DNA from: Paracidovorax konjaci
GTDB taxonomy: Bacteria > Pseudomonadota > Gammaproteobacteria > Burkholderiales > Burkholderiaceae_C
Direction: 5' to 3'
Assembly: GCF_900112675.1 (NCBI RefSeq)
Contig: NZ_FOMQ01000002.1
Location: 124,001-188,000, forward strand
Length of the DNA: 64,000 nucleotides
Part shown: piece after piece, positions 7,312 to 16,456 of the stretch
How the letters are laid out: every line of letters starts with the position of its first letter
Numbering within the stretch: position 1 is the first letter of the stretch
Translations under genes and position numbers: made by a program
The notes under the pieces: generated by a model
Told to the model about the DNA's origin: nothing
What the model saw: the letters and a program-made list of their open reading frames with translations, nothing else
The model's database searches: none

Positions 7312-10011
7312 TCAGTCCTTCGCGTGCGATGCCAGCGCGGCGCCCAGGTAGGGAGCCGTGCGGGAGGCCGCGCAGCGGGCCACGTCCTGCGGCGTTCCCG
7401 CCACGACGATGCGCCCTCCATCGTGACCGGCGCCGGGGCCGATGTCGATCACCCAGTCGCAGGCTGCCACGAAATGCATGTCGTGTTCGACCACCACGAC
7501 GGTGTGGCCGGCCTGCACCAGCGCGTCAAGGTGCGCCAGCAGGCGGTCCGCGTCGGCGGGGTGCAGGCCGGTGGTGGGCTCATCCAGCACATAGAGCGTA
7601 TGGCCCCGCTGCGTGCGCTGCAGCTCGGCGGCCAGTTTGATGCGCTGGGCCTCGCCGCCCGAGAGTTCGGTGGCCGGCTGGCCCAGGCGCAGGTAGCCCA
7701 GGCCGATCTTCCGGAGCACCTGCAGCGGCCGCAGGACGGCGGGTTCGTGGGCGAACGCTTCGCAGGCCGCATCGACGGTCAACCCCAGCACGTCGGCGAT
7801 CGTCAGGCCGTTCCAGGTGACGGCAAGCGTCTGCGGGTTGTAGCGCGAGCCGTGGCACGTGGGGCAGGGCGCGTAGGCACTCGGAAGAAAAAGCAACTCG
7901 ACGCTCACGAAGCCTTCCCCCTGGCAGGTGGGGCAGCGCCCCTTGGCGACGTTGAACGAGAACCGGCCGGCGTCGTAGTGCGTCCTGCGGGCGGCCGGCG
8001 TGGCCGCGAAGAGTTTCCGGATGGCGTCGAACAGGCCGGTGTAGGTGGCGAGGTTGGAGCGCGGGGTCCTGCCGATCGGCTTCTGGTCCACGTTCACCAG
8101 CCGCCGTATCTGGCCGGTGGCGCCGCCCAGCCGGCCGGTGGATCGTTGCTCCGGGCCTTCCGCGGCGCCCGCGCCGGGGTCGTCGTCCGCCGCATCGGGA
8201 AGGACCGTCTCGGGCAGCGCATCGCCGTCCGCGGGCGATGCGTCCTGCCCCAGGTGGTCCGCCACCAGGGTCAGCAGCGCGTGGCTGACGAGGCTGGATT
8301 TGCCGGAGCCCGACACCCCGGTCACCGCCGTCAGGCAGCCCAGCGGGATGGCGGCCTGCACGCCCTGGAGGTTGTGGCTCCGGACATCTTCCAGCTGGAG
8401 CCAGGCCTGCGGAGTGCGGCGGTGCCTGCGGGCGCGGGCGCCGTCGTCGAAAAGGTATTGCCGCGTTCGCGAATCGGCCACGTCCCGCAGGCCCTGCGGC
8501 GGGCCGCTGTAGAGCACCCGGCCACCGCGCTCGCCGGCCTCCGGGCCCACTTCCACGAGCCAGTCGGCGCGGCGCATGGTGGCCACGTCGTGCTCCACGA
8601 CGAGGATGGAGTTGCCTGCGGCCTTGAGCCGGTCCAGCGCCGCGAGCAGCGATTCCCCGTCGGCCGGGTGCAGGCCGGCCGATGGCTCGTCGAGGACGTA
8701 GACCACGCCGAACAACTGGGACGCCAACTGGGTCGCCAGGCGCAGCCGCTGAAGCTCGCCCGGCGACAGCGTGGGCGTGGCGCGGTCGAGCGACAGATAG
8801 CCCAGTCCCAGCCCGACCAGTGCCCCCACCCGCGCGAGCAATTCCTGCGCGATGCGCTGCGCGGCCAGGCGCTTCTCCGCGGAGAGGTTGGGTGTGCGGC
8901 GGATGTCGGGTGCGGCGGCATGCGCGGCCCCGCCGGCCGCGACCCGCCGGGCCGTCGCGCGTGCACGGGCGGATTCGGTCGGTGCCGGGTTCTCGGCATC
9001 GTCGTCGGCGGACTGCAGCGCGCCATCGGCCACCGGGCGCAGCACGTCGGCCAGCGCGGCCAGGGGAAGGCGGGTGAATTCGCCGATGTCCATGCCGCAG
9101 AACGTCACCGACAGCGCTTCCGGCTTGAGGCGCTTGCCGTGGCAGACGGGGCAGGCCTGGCCCACCATGAACTGCGCCACCCGGCGTTTCATCATCGCGC
9201 TCTGGCTGGTGGCGAAGGTCTGCATCACATAGCGCCGCGCACCCGTGAAGGTGCCCATGTAGCTGGGCGGCTGGCCGCTCTTGCGCGCCTGCCGCACCTC
9301 CTGCCGGCTGAACCCGGCATAGACCGGCACCGTGGGCTGCTCGTCCGTGAACAGGATCCAGTCCCGCGTCTTGCGCGGCAGATCGCGCCAGGGCACGTCG
9401 ATGTCGTGGCCCAGGGTGGTGAGGATGTCGCGCAGGTTCTGGCCCTGCCACGCGGTGGGCCACGCCGCCACGGCGCGTTCGCGCAGCGTCAGCGAGTCGT
9501 CCGGCACCATCGAGGCTTCCGTCACCTCGTAGACGCGGCCAAGCCCATGGCAGTGCGGGCAGGCGCCCTGCGGCGTGTTGGGCGAGAAGTCTTCTGCATA
9601 CAGCATCGGCTGGCGGGCCGGGTAGCTTCCGGCGCGCGAGTAGAGCATGCGCACCAGGCTCGAAATGGTGGTGACGCTGCCCACGGAGGACCGCGCGCTC
9701 GGCGTGCCGCGCTGCTGCTGCAGCGCGACCGCGGGCGGCAGGCCCTCGATGGCGTCCACCTGCGGCACGCCCACCTGGTCGATCAGGCGCCGGGCATACG
9801 GGGCGACCGACTCGAAGTACCGGCGCTGCGCCTCGGCATAGATCGTGCCGAAGGCGAGCGACGATTTGCCGGAACCCGAAACGCCGGTGAACACCACGAG
9901 CGCATTGCGCGGAATCCGGACGTCCACGTTCTTGAGGTTGTGCTCGCGCGCGCCGCGCACGGAGATGAATCCGCCGAAGGGCGTTTCTTGGGAGGGAAGG
10001 GTGGGTTTCAT
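7312..10011 (-). CDS. uvrA2: UvrA2-type excinuclease ATPase lacking the UvrB-binding domain
   Basis: 899 residues. Two ABC ATPase halves: Walker [10 protein letters not shown] at 43-51 and again near 564, signature [12 protein letters not shown] and [12 protein letters not shown], and zinc-finger CxxC pairs (CPHCHG, CPVCHG; CPTCQG, CPTCHG). After [21 protein letters not shown] the protein goes in about 35 residues to [10 protein letters not shown], where canonical UvrA carries about 130 residues for UvrB docking. That deletion defines the UvrA2 class, linked in other bacteria to resistance to DNA-intercalating drugs rather than to standard repair. Divergent from an RHH regulator with a strong operator between them, so it may be under that control. 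Confidence 0.9.
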   Translation of the reverse strand: MKPTLPSQETPFGGFISVRGAREHNLKNVDVRIPRNALVVFTGVSGSGKSSLAFGTIYAEAQRRYFESVAPYARRLIDQVGVPQVDAIEGLPPAVALQQQRGTPSARSSVGSVTTISSLVRMLYSRAGSYPARQPMLYAEDFSPNTPQGACPHCHGLGRVYEVTEASMVPDDSLTLRERAVAAWPTAWQGQNLRDILTTLGHDIDVPWRDLPRKTRDWILFTDEQPTVPVYAGFSRQEVRQARKSGQPPSYMGTFTGARRYVMQTFATSQSAMMKRRVAQFMVGQACPVCHGKRLKPEALSVTFCGMDIGEFTRLPLAALADVLRPVADGALQSADDDAENPAPTESARARATARRVAAGGAAHAAAPDIRRTPNLSAEKRLAAQRIAQELLARVGALVGLGLGYLSLDRATPTLSPGELQRLRLATQLASQLFGVVYVLDEPSAGLHPADGESLLAALDRLKAAGNSILVVEHDVATMRRADWLVEVGPEAGERGGRVLYSGPPQGLRDVADSRTRQYLFDDGARARRHRRTPQAWLQLEDVRSHNLQGVQAAIPLGCLTAVTGVSGSGKSSLVSHALLTLVADHLGQDASPADGDALPETVLPDAADDDPGAGAAEGPEQRSTGRLGGATGQIRRLVNVDQKPIGRTPRSNLATYTGLFDAIRKLFAATPAARRTHYDAGRFSFNVAKGRCPTCQGEGFVSVELLFLPSAYAPCPTCHGSRYNPQTLAVTWNGLTIADVLGLTVDAACEAFAHEPAVLRPLQVLRKIGLGYLRLGQPATELSGGEAQRIKLAAELQRTQRGHTLYVLDEPTTGLHPADADRLLAHLDALVQAGHTVVVVEHDMHFVAACDWVIDIGPGAGHDGGRIVVAGTPQDVARCAASRTAPYLGAALASHAKD

Positions 10012-10122
10012 CGTGCCTTGGAGGGTTCATCCGCAGCATTGCCCGTGGACGGCGCCGGGCGTGTAGGTGCGGTCCGGTATTGGCCGCAGCGCGCGCCGCA
10101 TGTTTTCCGAATCTTGCAAAAA

Positions 10123-10160
10123 ACATCCATTGACCATCCATATGGATGGTAATAGGATGG
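10123..10160. promoter_or_regulatory. Operator array of the RHH regulator (four half-sites, 11-bp spacing)
   Basis: A perfect 16-bp palindrome CCATCCATATGGATGG (10134-10149) is flanked by an outer ACATCCAT at 10123 and an outer GGATGG at 10155, each offset 11 bp from the inner half-site. Two dimers or more of a ribbon-helix-helix protein could bind on one face of the helix. The array covers the AGGA ribosome site of the regulator at 10164 and lies about 110 bp upstream of the divergent uvrA2 start. Autoregulation is the simplest reading. Confidence 0.7.
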
Positions 10161-10163
10161 CGC

Positions 10164-10586
10164 ATGACCTCCGATACGCCCGTTCAGCGCCCGCCCAAGG
10201 CCGGCGATTCCGAAAAGATCACCATCAACCTGGGGTATGTCGATCTCGGCCACATCGATCTGCTGGTGGCCGAGAGCTTCTACGGCAACCGCACCGACTT
10301 CATCCGCACGGCGATCCGCAACCAGTTGGCCGTGCATTCCGATGCGCTGCGGCAGGTGGTGGCTCGCAAGATGCTGGTGCTGGGCCTGCAGCGGTTCTCG
10401 TCGGCCGACCTGGAGGCCGCACGTGCGGCAGGCCAGAAGCTGCAGATCCGCGTGCTGGGGCTGGCCACCATCGACCCCGACGTGGCGCCCGAACTGGCGC
10501 TGGCCACCATCGAGTCCATCACCGTGCTCGGAGCGCTGCAGGCCAGCCGTGCCGTGAAGACCGCGCTGGCCGGACGCATCCATTGA
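10164..10586 (+). CDS. CopG-like ribbon-helix-helix transcriptional regulator
   Basis: 140 residues from the ATG giving MTSDTPVQRPPK; an earlier ATG at 10146 lies inside the operator palindrome and is less likely. An RHH core is visible at about 14-55: a beta strand KITINLGYVDLGHIDLLV, then a helix with RTDFIRTAIRNQL. The C-terminal half (VLGLQRFSSADLEAARAAGQKLQIRVLGLATID) is an unassigned extension that may sense a ligand or mediate oligomerisation. Nineteen bp before the esterase gene, so the two are probably one operon; comparable regulator/esterase pairs are familiar to me in Comamonadaceae. Confidence 0.8.
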   Translation: MTSDTPVQRPPKAGDSEKITINLGYVDLGHIDLLVAESFYGNRTDFIRTAIRNQLAVHSDALRQVVARKMLVLGLQRFSSADLEAARAAGQKLQIRVLGLATIDPDVAPELALATIESITVLGALQASRAVKTALAGRIH

Positions 10587-10605
10587 CCCCGCAACGAAAG
10601 TCTCC

Positions 10606-11757
10606 GTGAACACAATCTTTCAGCAATGGATGGCCGACGCGGCACGATCCACCCGCAGCGGCCAGCTCGGCGAAGCCACCCAGACCATCCAGCGGGCGCT
10701 GCGCGAAGCCGCCGCGGCCGCCCGGGGCGGGGTGCCGGAGACGCCTGCGGCCGCCCCCCGCCCGGCACCCCGCGGCGCCGACGATCCCCTGGTGCTCGAC
10801 GGCCTGGTCCGCGAGATCGATGGACGGGGGCACGGTCCATCGGACGGGCCGGCGGACCCGCCGCACGGCGGCACGCAGGAGCGCTGGCAACGTGCCAGCT
10901 TTTCCCACCAGGGCCGCACGCTCGCGTTCCGGCTGTATCTGCCGCCCGGCACGGCCGATGCCGCGGCGTTGCGGCCGATGGTGGTCATGCTCCACGGATG
11001 CACGCAGAGCGCGGAGGATTTCGCCGCCGGTACGCGCATGAACCTGCTCGCCCGCGATCTCGGCGTGGTGGTGCTCTACCCGGAGCAGACGCAGCATGCC
11101 AATGCGCAGAAGTGCTGGAACTGGTTCAAGCCGCAGCACCAGCGGCGTGGCCGTGGCGAACCCGCGGTGATCGCGGCCCTCGCGCGCTCCGTGGCGGCCG
11201 AGCACCGGGTGGACCCGGCCCGGATCTACGTGGCGGGGCTGTCCGCCGGCGGGGCGATGGCCGATATCGCCGGGCACTGCTATCCGGACGTGTTCGCGGC
11301 GGTCGGGGTGCATTCCGGGTTGCCCCAGGGGTGCGCGACCGATGTCGCTTCGGCGCTGGCCGCCATGCGCAGCGGCCAGGGGACAGCGGCGCCGCAGAAC
11401 CGGGCGCAGGCCATCCCCACCATCGTTTTCCACGGCGATGCGGACCCCACGGTCCACGTCCGCAATGCCGAGGTGCTCGTCGATTCCTTGCTCGGTGCCG
11501 GGCCCACGCCTGCCGCCGGCGCCGGCCAGGCGGCCGCGCGCGTGATCCGGGGCCGCTCGGCACGGGGGGCGCACCACACGCGCAGCGTGTACACGGACGC
11601 GTCCGGGCGCGACACGCTCGAATACTGGCAATTGCACGGGGCGGGCCATGCCTGGTCGGGCGGCAGCGCCAGCGGAAGCTATACGGCCCCGGAGGGCGTG
11701 GACGCCAGCGCGGAGATGCTCCGGTTCTTTCTCGCGCATCCGCGCGTCGCCCGCTGA
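10606..11757 (+). CDS. PHB depolymerase family esterase
   Basis: 383 residues from a GTG start (MNTIFQQWM). The alpha/beta-hydrolase core starts near residue 100: oxyanion-loop motif MVVMLHGCTQSAEDFA, nucleophile box GLSAGG with Ser at about 213, Asp in HGDADPTV, and His in GAGHAWSGG near 347. This motif set is that of the extracellular PHB depolymerase/LpqC-type esterases. No signal peptide is visible, so a cytoplasmic or cryptically exported role is open. Residues 25-70 are Ala/Pro-rich linker. Likely coexpressed with the upstream RHH regulator. Substrate (polyhydroxyalkanoate oligomer or acylated sugar) cannot be read from sequence. Confidence 0.85.
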   Translation: MNTIFQQWMADAARSTRSGQLGEATQTIQRALREAAAAARGGVPETPAAAPRPAPRGADDPLVLDGLVREIDGRGHGPSDGPADPPHGGTQERWQRASFSHQGRTLAFRLYLPPGTADAAALRPMVVMLHGCTQSAEDFAAGTRMNLLARDLGVVVLYPEQTQHANAQKCWNWFKPQHQRRGRGEPAVIAALARSVAAEHRVDPARIYVAGLSAGGAMADIAGHCYPDVFAAVGVHSGLPQGCATDVASALAAMRSGQGTAAPQNRAQAIPTIVFHGDADPTVHVRNAEVLVDSLLGAGPTPAAGAGQAAARVIRGRSARGAHHTRSVYTDASGRDTLEYWQLHGAGHAWSGGSASGSYTAPEGVDASAEMLRFFLAHPRVAR

Positions 11758-12089
11758 GGCCGGCGCTGCCGCACGCGTGCCAATCCGGCACGGGCGGTGG
11801 GGGCATGGCGCGCCCGCGGCGGCGCCGTGCCTACACTCGCCCCATGACCTCCCTGGCCCACGCCGTCGCCTTTCCGGCCGCGCTGTCGCACGCAGACGCG
11901 GCAGGGCGCGCGCTGGCGGCCGCGGCAGAACGGGCCCACCGCCCGTCGACGCCCGCACCTTCCTGAGCCCGGCGGTCCGCTCTCCCTCCCCCTTCTCTTC
12001 AGCGCAATCCTCCACCGCCGGGCCCCACCTTCCGCGCGCCCACGGCCGCTCTCTGCGCAGGCGATGGCGGCCACCGATGGAGTGCTTGC
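11758..12089. other. Intergenic region with a possible 40-codon leaderless ORF
   Basis: Between the esterase and the Rnk-like gene. A TACACT box at 11832-11837 lies 6 bp before an ATG at 11844, the spacing of a leaderless start. The frame runs to 11966 (MTSLAHAVAFPAALSHADAA, then Ala-rich). No family; it may be a real small protein or chance. From 11967 to 12089 nothing is recognised. Confidence 0.3.
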
Positions 12090-12491
12090 ATGCATGCAAT
12101 GGTCCGTGGCGAGCGCACGCTCACCGATCTCGATTTTTCCCGTCTGTCCAGGCTGGCGGGCCAGCCGCTTCCGCCCACCCTCTGCGACCTGCTGGCCACC
12201 GCCGAGGTCACCAGCTCCCGCTCCGTCCAGGCGGATGTGGTCACCATGTATTCGCGCGTGGAGCTGGTGGATGCCCTGACCCACCGGCGCCAGGTGCTGA
12301 CGCTGTGCTACCCGCGCGATGCGGAGCCCGCCGCGGGCTTCATCTCGGTGCTGTCCCCGGTGGGGAGCAGCCTGCTGGGCCTGCGGGCGGGCGATGTCGC
12401 CAGGTGGTCCACCCCGCTGGGCGAAGCGTGCGCGGCGACGATCGCGGCCGTGCAGTACCAGCCCGAGGCCACGGGGGACTACCTCACGTAG
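12090..12491 (+). CDS. rnk: Rnk-like nucleoside diphosphate kinase regulator (GreA C-terminal fold)
   Basis: 133 residues. The N-terminal helical part (LTDLDFSRLSRLAG) precedes a GreA/GreB C-terminal-type beta domain: VTMYSRVELVDALTHRRQVLTLCYP, ISVLSPVGSSLLGLRAGD. Rnk proteins bind RNA polymerase near the secondary channel but lack the Gre acidic finger. The ATG follows ATGGAGTGCTTGC. Convergent with the nucleotidase gene, only 10 bp apart. Family assignment is firm; the regulatory target is unknown. Confidence 0.85.
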   Translation: MHAMVRGERTLTDLDFSRLSRLAGQPLPPTLCDLLATAEVTSSRSVQADVVTMYSRVELVDALTHRRQVLTLCYPRDAEPAAGFISVLSPVGSSLLGLRAGDVARWSTPLGEACAATIAAVQYQPEATGDYLT

Positions 12492-12501
12492 CGCCGCGCG
12501 G

Positions 12502-14427
12502 TCACTGCCCGGCCGGCCCCTTGAACGTCTTCGTGCTGTACAGGTCGCGGGGCAGCCGGCGCAGCGCGGGCAGGCCGCTGGCCGCATCCTTGCCCTGGCG
12601 CTCGATGTAGCTGAAGAACACGTCGGCATCCAGCACGCCGATGTCCAGTCGCCGCGATGCGGGCACGGCGGCCAGGGTCTTGTAGCCATCGCCGCCGGTG
12701 GCGTTGAAGCTCAGCACGAAGAGCTTGTAGGTCTTCGTGGCATCGAGCGGCTCCCAGGCGCCCGCTGCGTTGCGCACCTCGGCGCCCGAGATGCGCTGGC
12801 CGAAGGCCGCGGCGGCATTGGCGTCGAAGCGCAGGCCGCCCGTGTACGGGTAGGGGCCGGTGGAGCCGCCCGTGCCGTAGACGGCTTCCAGGCCGTCTTC
12901 CAGCATGGCCTTCACTTCGGCGCCCGTCACGTCCAGGCGGAAGAGCATGTTGCCGAAGGGCAGCACCTGGATCACCTGGGCGGCCGAGACCGTGCCCTGC
13001 AGCGGGATGCGCACGCCGCCGCCGCTCTGCAGCGAGATGTCGGCGCCGCCGTACTGCGCCTTGGCCACGTCGAGATAGGCCTGGGCCACCAGTTGCTGGA
13101 TGTCGCCGCCGCGCACGCTCACGCTGCCTTCGGCATTGCAGGCCGCGCTGGAGCGGCCGTAGTCGGCGGAGCCGGCCCCGCCGGGCACGCGGCGCGAGCA
13201 CAGTTCCTCGGGCACGAAGGCCACCTGCGTGCGGTTGAACACCGCCACGCGGTCCTTGAAGGGCTGCAGGGCCGCGGTGGCGGCGGCCGAGGGCTGCGTC
13301 ACGCGCAGGAAGCCGGTGGCCGCCACGCTGGCCTGCAGCGCGCGGGCCTCGGCGTCGGTGGGCGCCTTGCCGGCGATGGTGAAGCTGTCGCCGATCAGCA
13401 CGTGCGGCGTGCCGGCGCACTGGGTGACGTTGCCGTCGCCGTCGAACTGCACCTTCAGCTCGCCCACCACCTGCGCGTATTCCCAGGCCTGCACCACGCA
13501 GACGGTGTGGCCGTCCTTGTCCACGGTGCGCGTGGGGTAGGCGCCGCCCGGCGTGCCCACGCCCGTGGTGCGCAGTCCGTCGAGGCCGAGCAGCGTGTGC
13601 GAATCGCCGCCCACCACCACGTCCACGCCCGAGAGCCGGGGCACGATCTGCCGGTCGGCGTCGTAGCCGATGTGGCTCATCAGCACGATTTTGTTGATGC
13701 CCTGGGCGCGCAGGCGGTCGATCTCGCGCTGGGCGGCCGTGGCCTCGTCCTCGAACGTGGTGTCCGGGTCGGGGCTGGAGGAGGCCTTGGTCTTGCCGGC
13801 GATGGTGAGGCCCACGATGCCGATCTTCTGGCCGCCGCGTTCCACCACGGTGGACGGGTTGACGTAGCCGGGCGCCTTGTTCGCGTTCAGCGCCGAATTG
13901 GCGCCGAAGCGCACGTTGGCACTCAGCACGGGCGTCTTGCAACTGCCCTTGCGCAGCAGGTCCAGGAAGGACTTCAGGCCGGAGTCGCCCTTGTCGAATT
14001 CGTGGTTGCCGAGCGTGAAGGCATCGAAGCAGACGGTGTTCATCAGGGCCGCGTCGGCTTCGCCGTCGGCGCCGGCACGGTTGAAGTACAGGGTGCCGGT
14101 GAGCGCGTCGCCCGCATGCAGCTTGAGCACGTTGGGCGACTGCTTCGCCAGCGTCTCGATGGCCGCGGTCACGCGCGGGAAGCCGCCCGCATCGACCGCC
14201 ACGGCCACCGGAGCGGCGCCCCCGGCCGAGAGCTGCAGCGTCTTCGAGCGCGGCTCCAGGGTGGAGTGGTGGTCGTTGATGTGCAGGATGGTGAGTTCCA
14301 TGGGTTCGCCACCACCGCCCGATCCGCCGCAGGCGGCCAACAGCAGGGCCGTGGCGGTCATCGCCAGCCATCCGCCCGCACGTGCCGCTTGCCGGCGCCC
14401 ACCTTCTCTCCACGTCGTTCCCGCCAT
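12502..14427 (-). CDS. Periplasmic bifunctional UDP-sugar hydrolase/5'-nucleotidase lipoprotein
   Basis: 641 residues. Lipoprotein signal with lipobox LLAAC, Cys at 33, then a GGSGGGG linker. The metallophosphatase domain has HINDHHSTLEP (about 49), AGDALTGTLYFN, LGNHEFDKG, MSHIGYD and GGDSHT in the family order, coordinating two metals. The C-terminal 5'-nucleotidase domain (about 370-600) has DIQQLVAQAY, LQSGGGVRIPLQG and LSFNATGGDGY. Expected to dephosphorylate extracytoplasmic nucleotides or NAD-derived mononucleotides. AGGAG ribosome site precedes the ATG. It follows the macro-domain gene on the same strand, 88 bp downstream, a possible shared NAD/ADP-ribose theme. Confidence 0.9.
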   Translation of the reverse strand: MAGTTWREGGRRQAARAGGWLAMTATALLLAACGGSGGGGEPMELTILHINDHHSTLEPRSKTLQLSAGGAAPVAVAVDAGGFPRVTAAIETLAKQSPNVLKLHAGDALTGTLYFNRAGADGEADAALMNTVCFDAFTLGNHEFDKGDSGLKSFLDLLRKGSCKTPVLSANVRFGANSALNANKAPGYVNPSTVVERGGQKIGIVGLTIAGKTKASSSPDPDTTFEDEATAAQREIDRLRAQGINKIVLMSHIGYDADRQIVPRLSGVDVVVGGDSHTLLGLDGLRTTGVGTPGGAYPTRTVDKDGHTVCVVQAWEYAQVVGELKVQFDGDGNVTQCAGTPHVLIGDSFTIAGKAPTDAEARALQASVAATGFLRVTQPSAAATAALQPFKDRVAVFNRTQVAFVPEELCSRRVPGGAGSADYGRSSAACNAEGSVSVRGGDIQQLVAQAYLDVAKAQYGGADISLQSGGGVRIPLQGTVSAAQVIQVLPFGNMLFRLDVTGAEVKAMLEDGLEAVYGTGGSTGPYPYTGGLRFDANAAAAFGQRISGAEVRNAAGAWEPLDATKTYKLFVLSFNATGGDGYKTLAAVPASRRLDIGVLDADVFFSYIERQGKDAASGLPALRRLPRDLYSTKTFKGPAGQ

Positions 14428-14515
14428 CGGGGTCTCCTACAAAGCGTTGCAAAGCAGGCATGCTTGCGGCGCCACGTGACAGGGCGATGAATGGCGCCCC
14501 GCGCGGTGCGGGTGT

Positions 14516-15019
14516 TCAGGCGGCCGGCAGCCGCGCCTGGTAGAGCGCCAGATCGCGCGCGCCGAAGCAGCAGAACGTGACCTGCAGCCGGGCATCGCCC
14601 ACGGCCTCCCGGGTGGCGGCCACGGCGATGTCGGCCGCCGCATCCGCCGGGTAGCCGTAGGCGCCGGTGCCGATGCAGGGGAATGCGATCGAGCGCATGC
14701 CGTGCGCGAGCGCCAGCGCGATGCTTTCGCGGTAGCACGAGGCGAGCAGGGCAGGTTCGCCCTGGCGTCCGCCGTGCCAGACCGGCCCCACGGTGTGGAT
14801 CACGTGGCGCGCGGGCAGCCGGAAACCCGGGGTCAGCCTGGCCTGGCCGACCCGGCAGCCGTTCAGCGCCCGGCAGGCCGCCAGCAGGTCGGGCCCGGCC
14901 GCGCGGTGGATGGCGCCGTCCACGCCTGCGCCGCCCAGCAACGAAGTGTTGGCGGCATTGACGATGGCGTCGACCTCCAGGCGGGTGATGTCGTGCTGGA
15001 TCGCGTCGAAGGCGGGCAT
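14516..15019 (-). CDS. Macro-domain O-acetyl-ADP-ribose deacetylase
   Basis: 167 residues from [20 protein letters not shown], preceded by AGGAG. Single macro domain: [20 protein letters not shown] near residue 17 (Asn and Asp for ADP-ribose binding), [20 protein letters not shown] and [10 protein letters not shown]. This is the YmdB/MacroD class, which removes acyl or ADP-ribosyl groups from ADP-ribose adducts. Divergent from a Nudix/NrtR-like regulator 122 bp away, which suggests control by ADP-ribose or NAD status. Confidence 0.92.
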   Translation of the reverse strand: MPAFDAIQHDITRLEVDAIVNAANTSLLGGAGVDGAIHRAAGPDLLAACRALNGCRVGQARLTPGFRLPARHVIHTVGPVWHGGRQGEPALLASCYRESIALALAHGMRSIAFPCIGTGAYGYPADAAADIAVAATREAVGDARLQVTFCCFGARDLALYQARLPAA

Positions 15020-15141
15020 GGGAGGCTCCTGGTGGGATGGCTGACGCTGGACGATGGCGCAGTTCCGGCGGCCCGTGTGTCGGCGGCCGCGCAGAATGGG
15101 CGGCACACTGCCTGTTTTTTGAGAAAGCCTCCGACCGATCC

Positions 15142-15837
15142 ATGGCCCCTTCTTCCCCGGACACCGATTTCACGCCCATTCTGTGCACCGTGGACGTGGT
15201 GCTGCTCACCCTGGAGCGGCAGGAACTGCACGCCGTGCTGATGCAGCGCCCGCACGGCCCCTGCGCGGGCGCCTGGGCGCTGCCGGGCGGCTACATCCAT
15301 GCCCAGGAGGACGGCACGGCCTGGGATGCCGCGGCCCGGGTGCTGCGGCACAAGGTGGGCATCGCGAGCCCCTACCTGGAGCAGCTCGCCACCTATTCGG
15401 GCGCGGAGCGCGACCCGCGCGGCTGGTCGGTGTCGATCGTCTACTGCGCGCTCGTGCCGGCCGAGATGCTGCCCGCGTCCGCGCCGGGCCTGCAGCGGGC
15501 GCCCGTGCACCGCCTGCCGCCCCTGGCCTTCGACCATGCGGACATGGTGGCGCTGGCGGTGTCGCGCGTGCGATCCAAGAGCCAGTATTCGTCGCTGCCC
15601 GTGTATTTCTGCGGGGAGCGCATGACGCTGCCGCAGTTGCAGGCGGTGTACGAGGCGGTGCTCGGCGAGCCCGTCAACAAGGTGAGCTTCCGCCGCAAGA
15701 TCGACGAGCTGGGCATGCTGGAGCCGATCGAGGGCGTGCTGGAGTCCGGCGCGGCGCACCGGCCCGCGCAGGTGTACCGGCTGCGGCCGCCGTACCGCCG
15801 CGCGCTCTCGCTGGTGGCGCGGGGTCTCAATGCGTGA
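15142..15837 (+). CDS. NrtR-like regulator with a degenerate Nudix domain
   Basis: 231 residues from [13 protein letters not shown]-terminal Nudix fold (about 10-145) and C-terminal winged helix (about 155-225, [20 protein letters not shown], then [14 protein letters not shown]). The Nudix box [20 protein letters not shown] continues RHKVGI: the catalytic Glu residues of REUxEExGU are replaced (V67, H70, K71), so hydrolysis is unlikely and ligand sensing probable. NrtR proteins bind ADP-ribose-like products and repress NAD genes; here the divergent macro-domain gene is the obvious target. No clean operator could be fixed in the shared gap, although GTGTGTCGG and CGGCACAC lie 17 bp apart as possible half-sites. 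Confidence 0.85.
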   Translation: MAPSSPDTDFTPILCTVDVVLLTLERQELHAVLMQRPHGPCAGAWALPGGYIHAQEDGTAWDAAARVLRHKVGIASPYLEQLATYSGAERDPRGWSVSIVYCALVPAEMLPASAPGLQRAPVHRLPPLAFDHADMVALAVSRVRSKSQYSSLPVYFCGERMTLPQLQAVYEAVLGEPVNKVSFRRKIDELGMLEPIEGVLESGAAHRPAQVYRLRPPYRRALSLVARGLNA

Positions 15838-15878
15838 GCCGGCGGGTTGCCGGCGCCGTTCCTAGAATGCGCCCCACG

Positions 15879-16304
15879 ATGTCTGCCGGCGCCCCCACGT
15901 CCTCTTCCCCCGCCTTCCCGGTCCCGGTCCGCGCCGAATGCCCGCCGGGCGCCTGCACCTGCGACCTGCAGGCCATGCTGCAGGCGCCGGACGCGGACCG
16001 GCGCGTGCTGCTGCTCTCGCGCGAGGAGGAGAAGCGCCTCGTGCAGCGCCTGGAGAACATCGAGAGCCTGGCCGATCTGCGCCGCCTGGAGGGCCGCATG
16101 GAGCAGCAGCTCGGCATCCGCATCGACATCGCGCAGGGGGCGAGCGAGGTGCGCACGCTGCGCGGCATCGCCATCCTGGTGCACGAGCAGCGCGGCCTCT
16201 GCCGCAAGACCCGGCAGGCGATCGCGGCCGCCATCCGCCGGGGCATGGAGCGGCGCCCGGAGATCGCGTTCGCGCTGCTGGACGAAGGCGGCCTGTTCGG
16301 CTGA
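15879..16304 (+). CDS. Conserved-looking hypothetical protein
   Basis: 141 residues from the ATG at 15879; another in-frame ATG lies at 15867. A TAGAAT box at 15863-15868 implies a very short leader. The protein opens with a Ser/Pro/Ala stretch and a CPPGACTCDLQ motif (three cysteines), then is helical and charged: SREEEKRLVQRLENIESLAD, RRLEGRMEQQLGIRIDIA, and a C-terminus EIAFALLDEGGLFG. No family recognised. The Cys cluster could bind metal, but that is speculation. Alone between the NrtR-like and nitroreductase genes. Confidence 0.6.
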   Translation: MSAGAPTSSSPAFPVPVRAECPPGACTCDLQAMLQAPDADRRVLLLSREEEKRLVQRLENIESLADLRRLEGRMEQQLGIRIDIAQGASEVRTLRGIAILVHEQRGLCRKTRQAIAAAIRRGMERRPEIAFALLDEGGLFG

Positions 16305-16341
16305 CAGGCATGGCGGCCCGCCCCCGTCCGCCGGAAGGGGC

Positions 16342-16359
16342 GGTATGGCGCGCCATACC
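16342..16359. promoter_or_regulatory. Perfect 18-bp palindrome upstream of the nitroreductase
   Basis: GGTATGGCGCGCCATACC, 98 bp before the nitroreductase ATG and 38 bp after the preceding stop. Uninterrupted dyad without a loop or T-run, more like a dimeric repressor site than a terminator. No regulator gene is adjacent, so the binding protein is unknown. Confidence 0.45.
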
Positions 16360-16456
16360 ACGGCGCGCAATTCCCCGTGCGAGCGCGGTGTCTCGGCGGC
16401 TCCTAGACTCGGCCGTTCCTGATTCCACCAACGCTCAACACACAGGAACCGACACC

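Noticed and set aside
7273-10152. 959-codon plus-strand open frame opposite uvrA2
   Set aside because: Arg/His/Gly-rich shadow; uvrA2 motifs on the other strand are unambiguous.
12319-14490. 723-codon plus-strand open frame opposite the nucleotidase lipoprotein
   Set aside because: Composition of a GC shadow, with no domain and no ribosome site; it also runs across the rnk 3' end.
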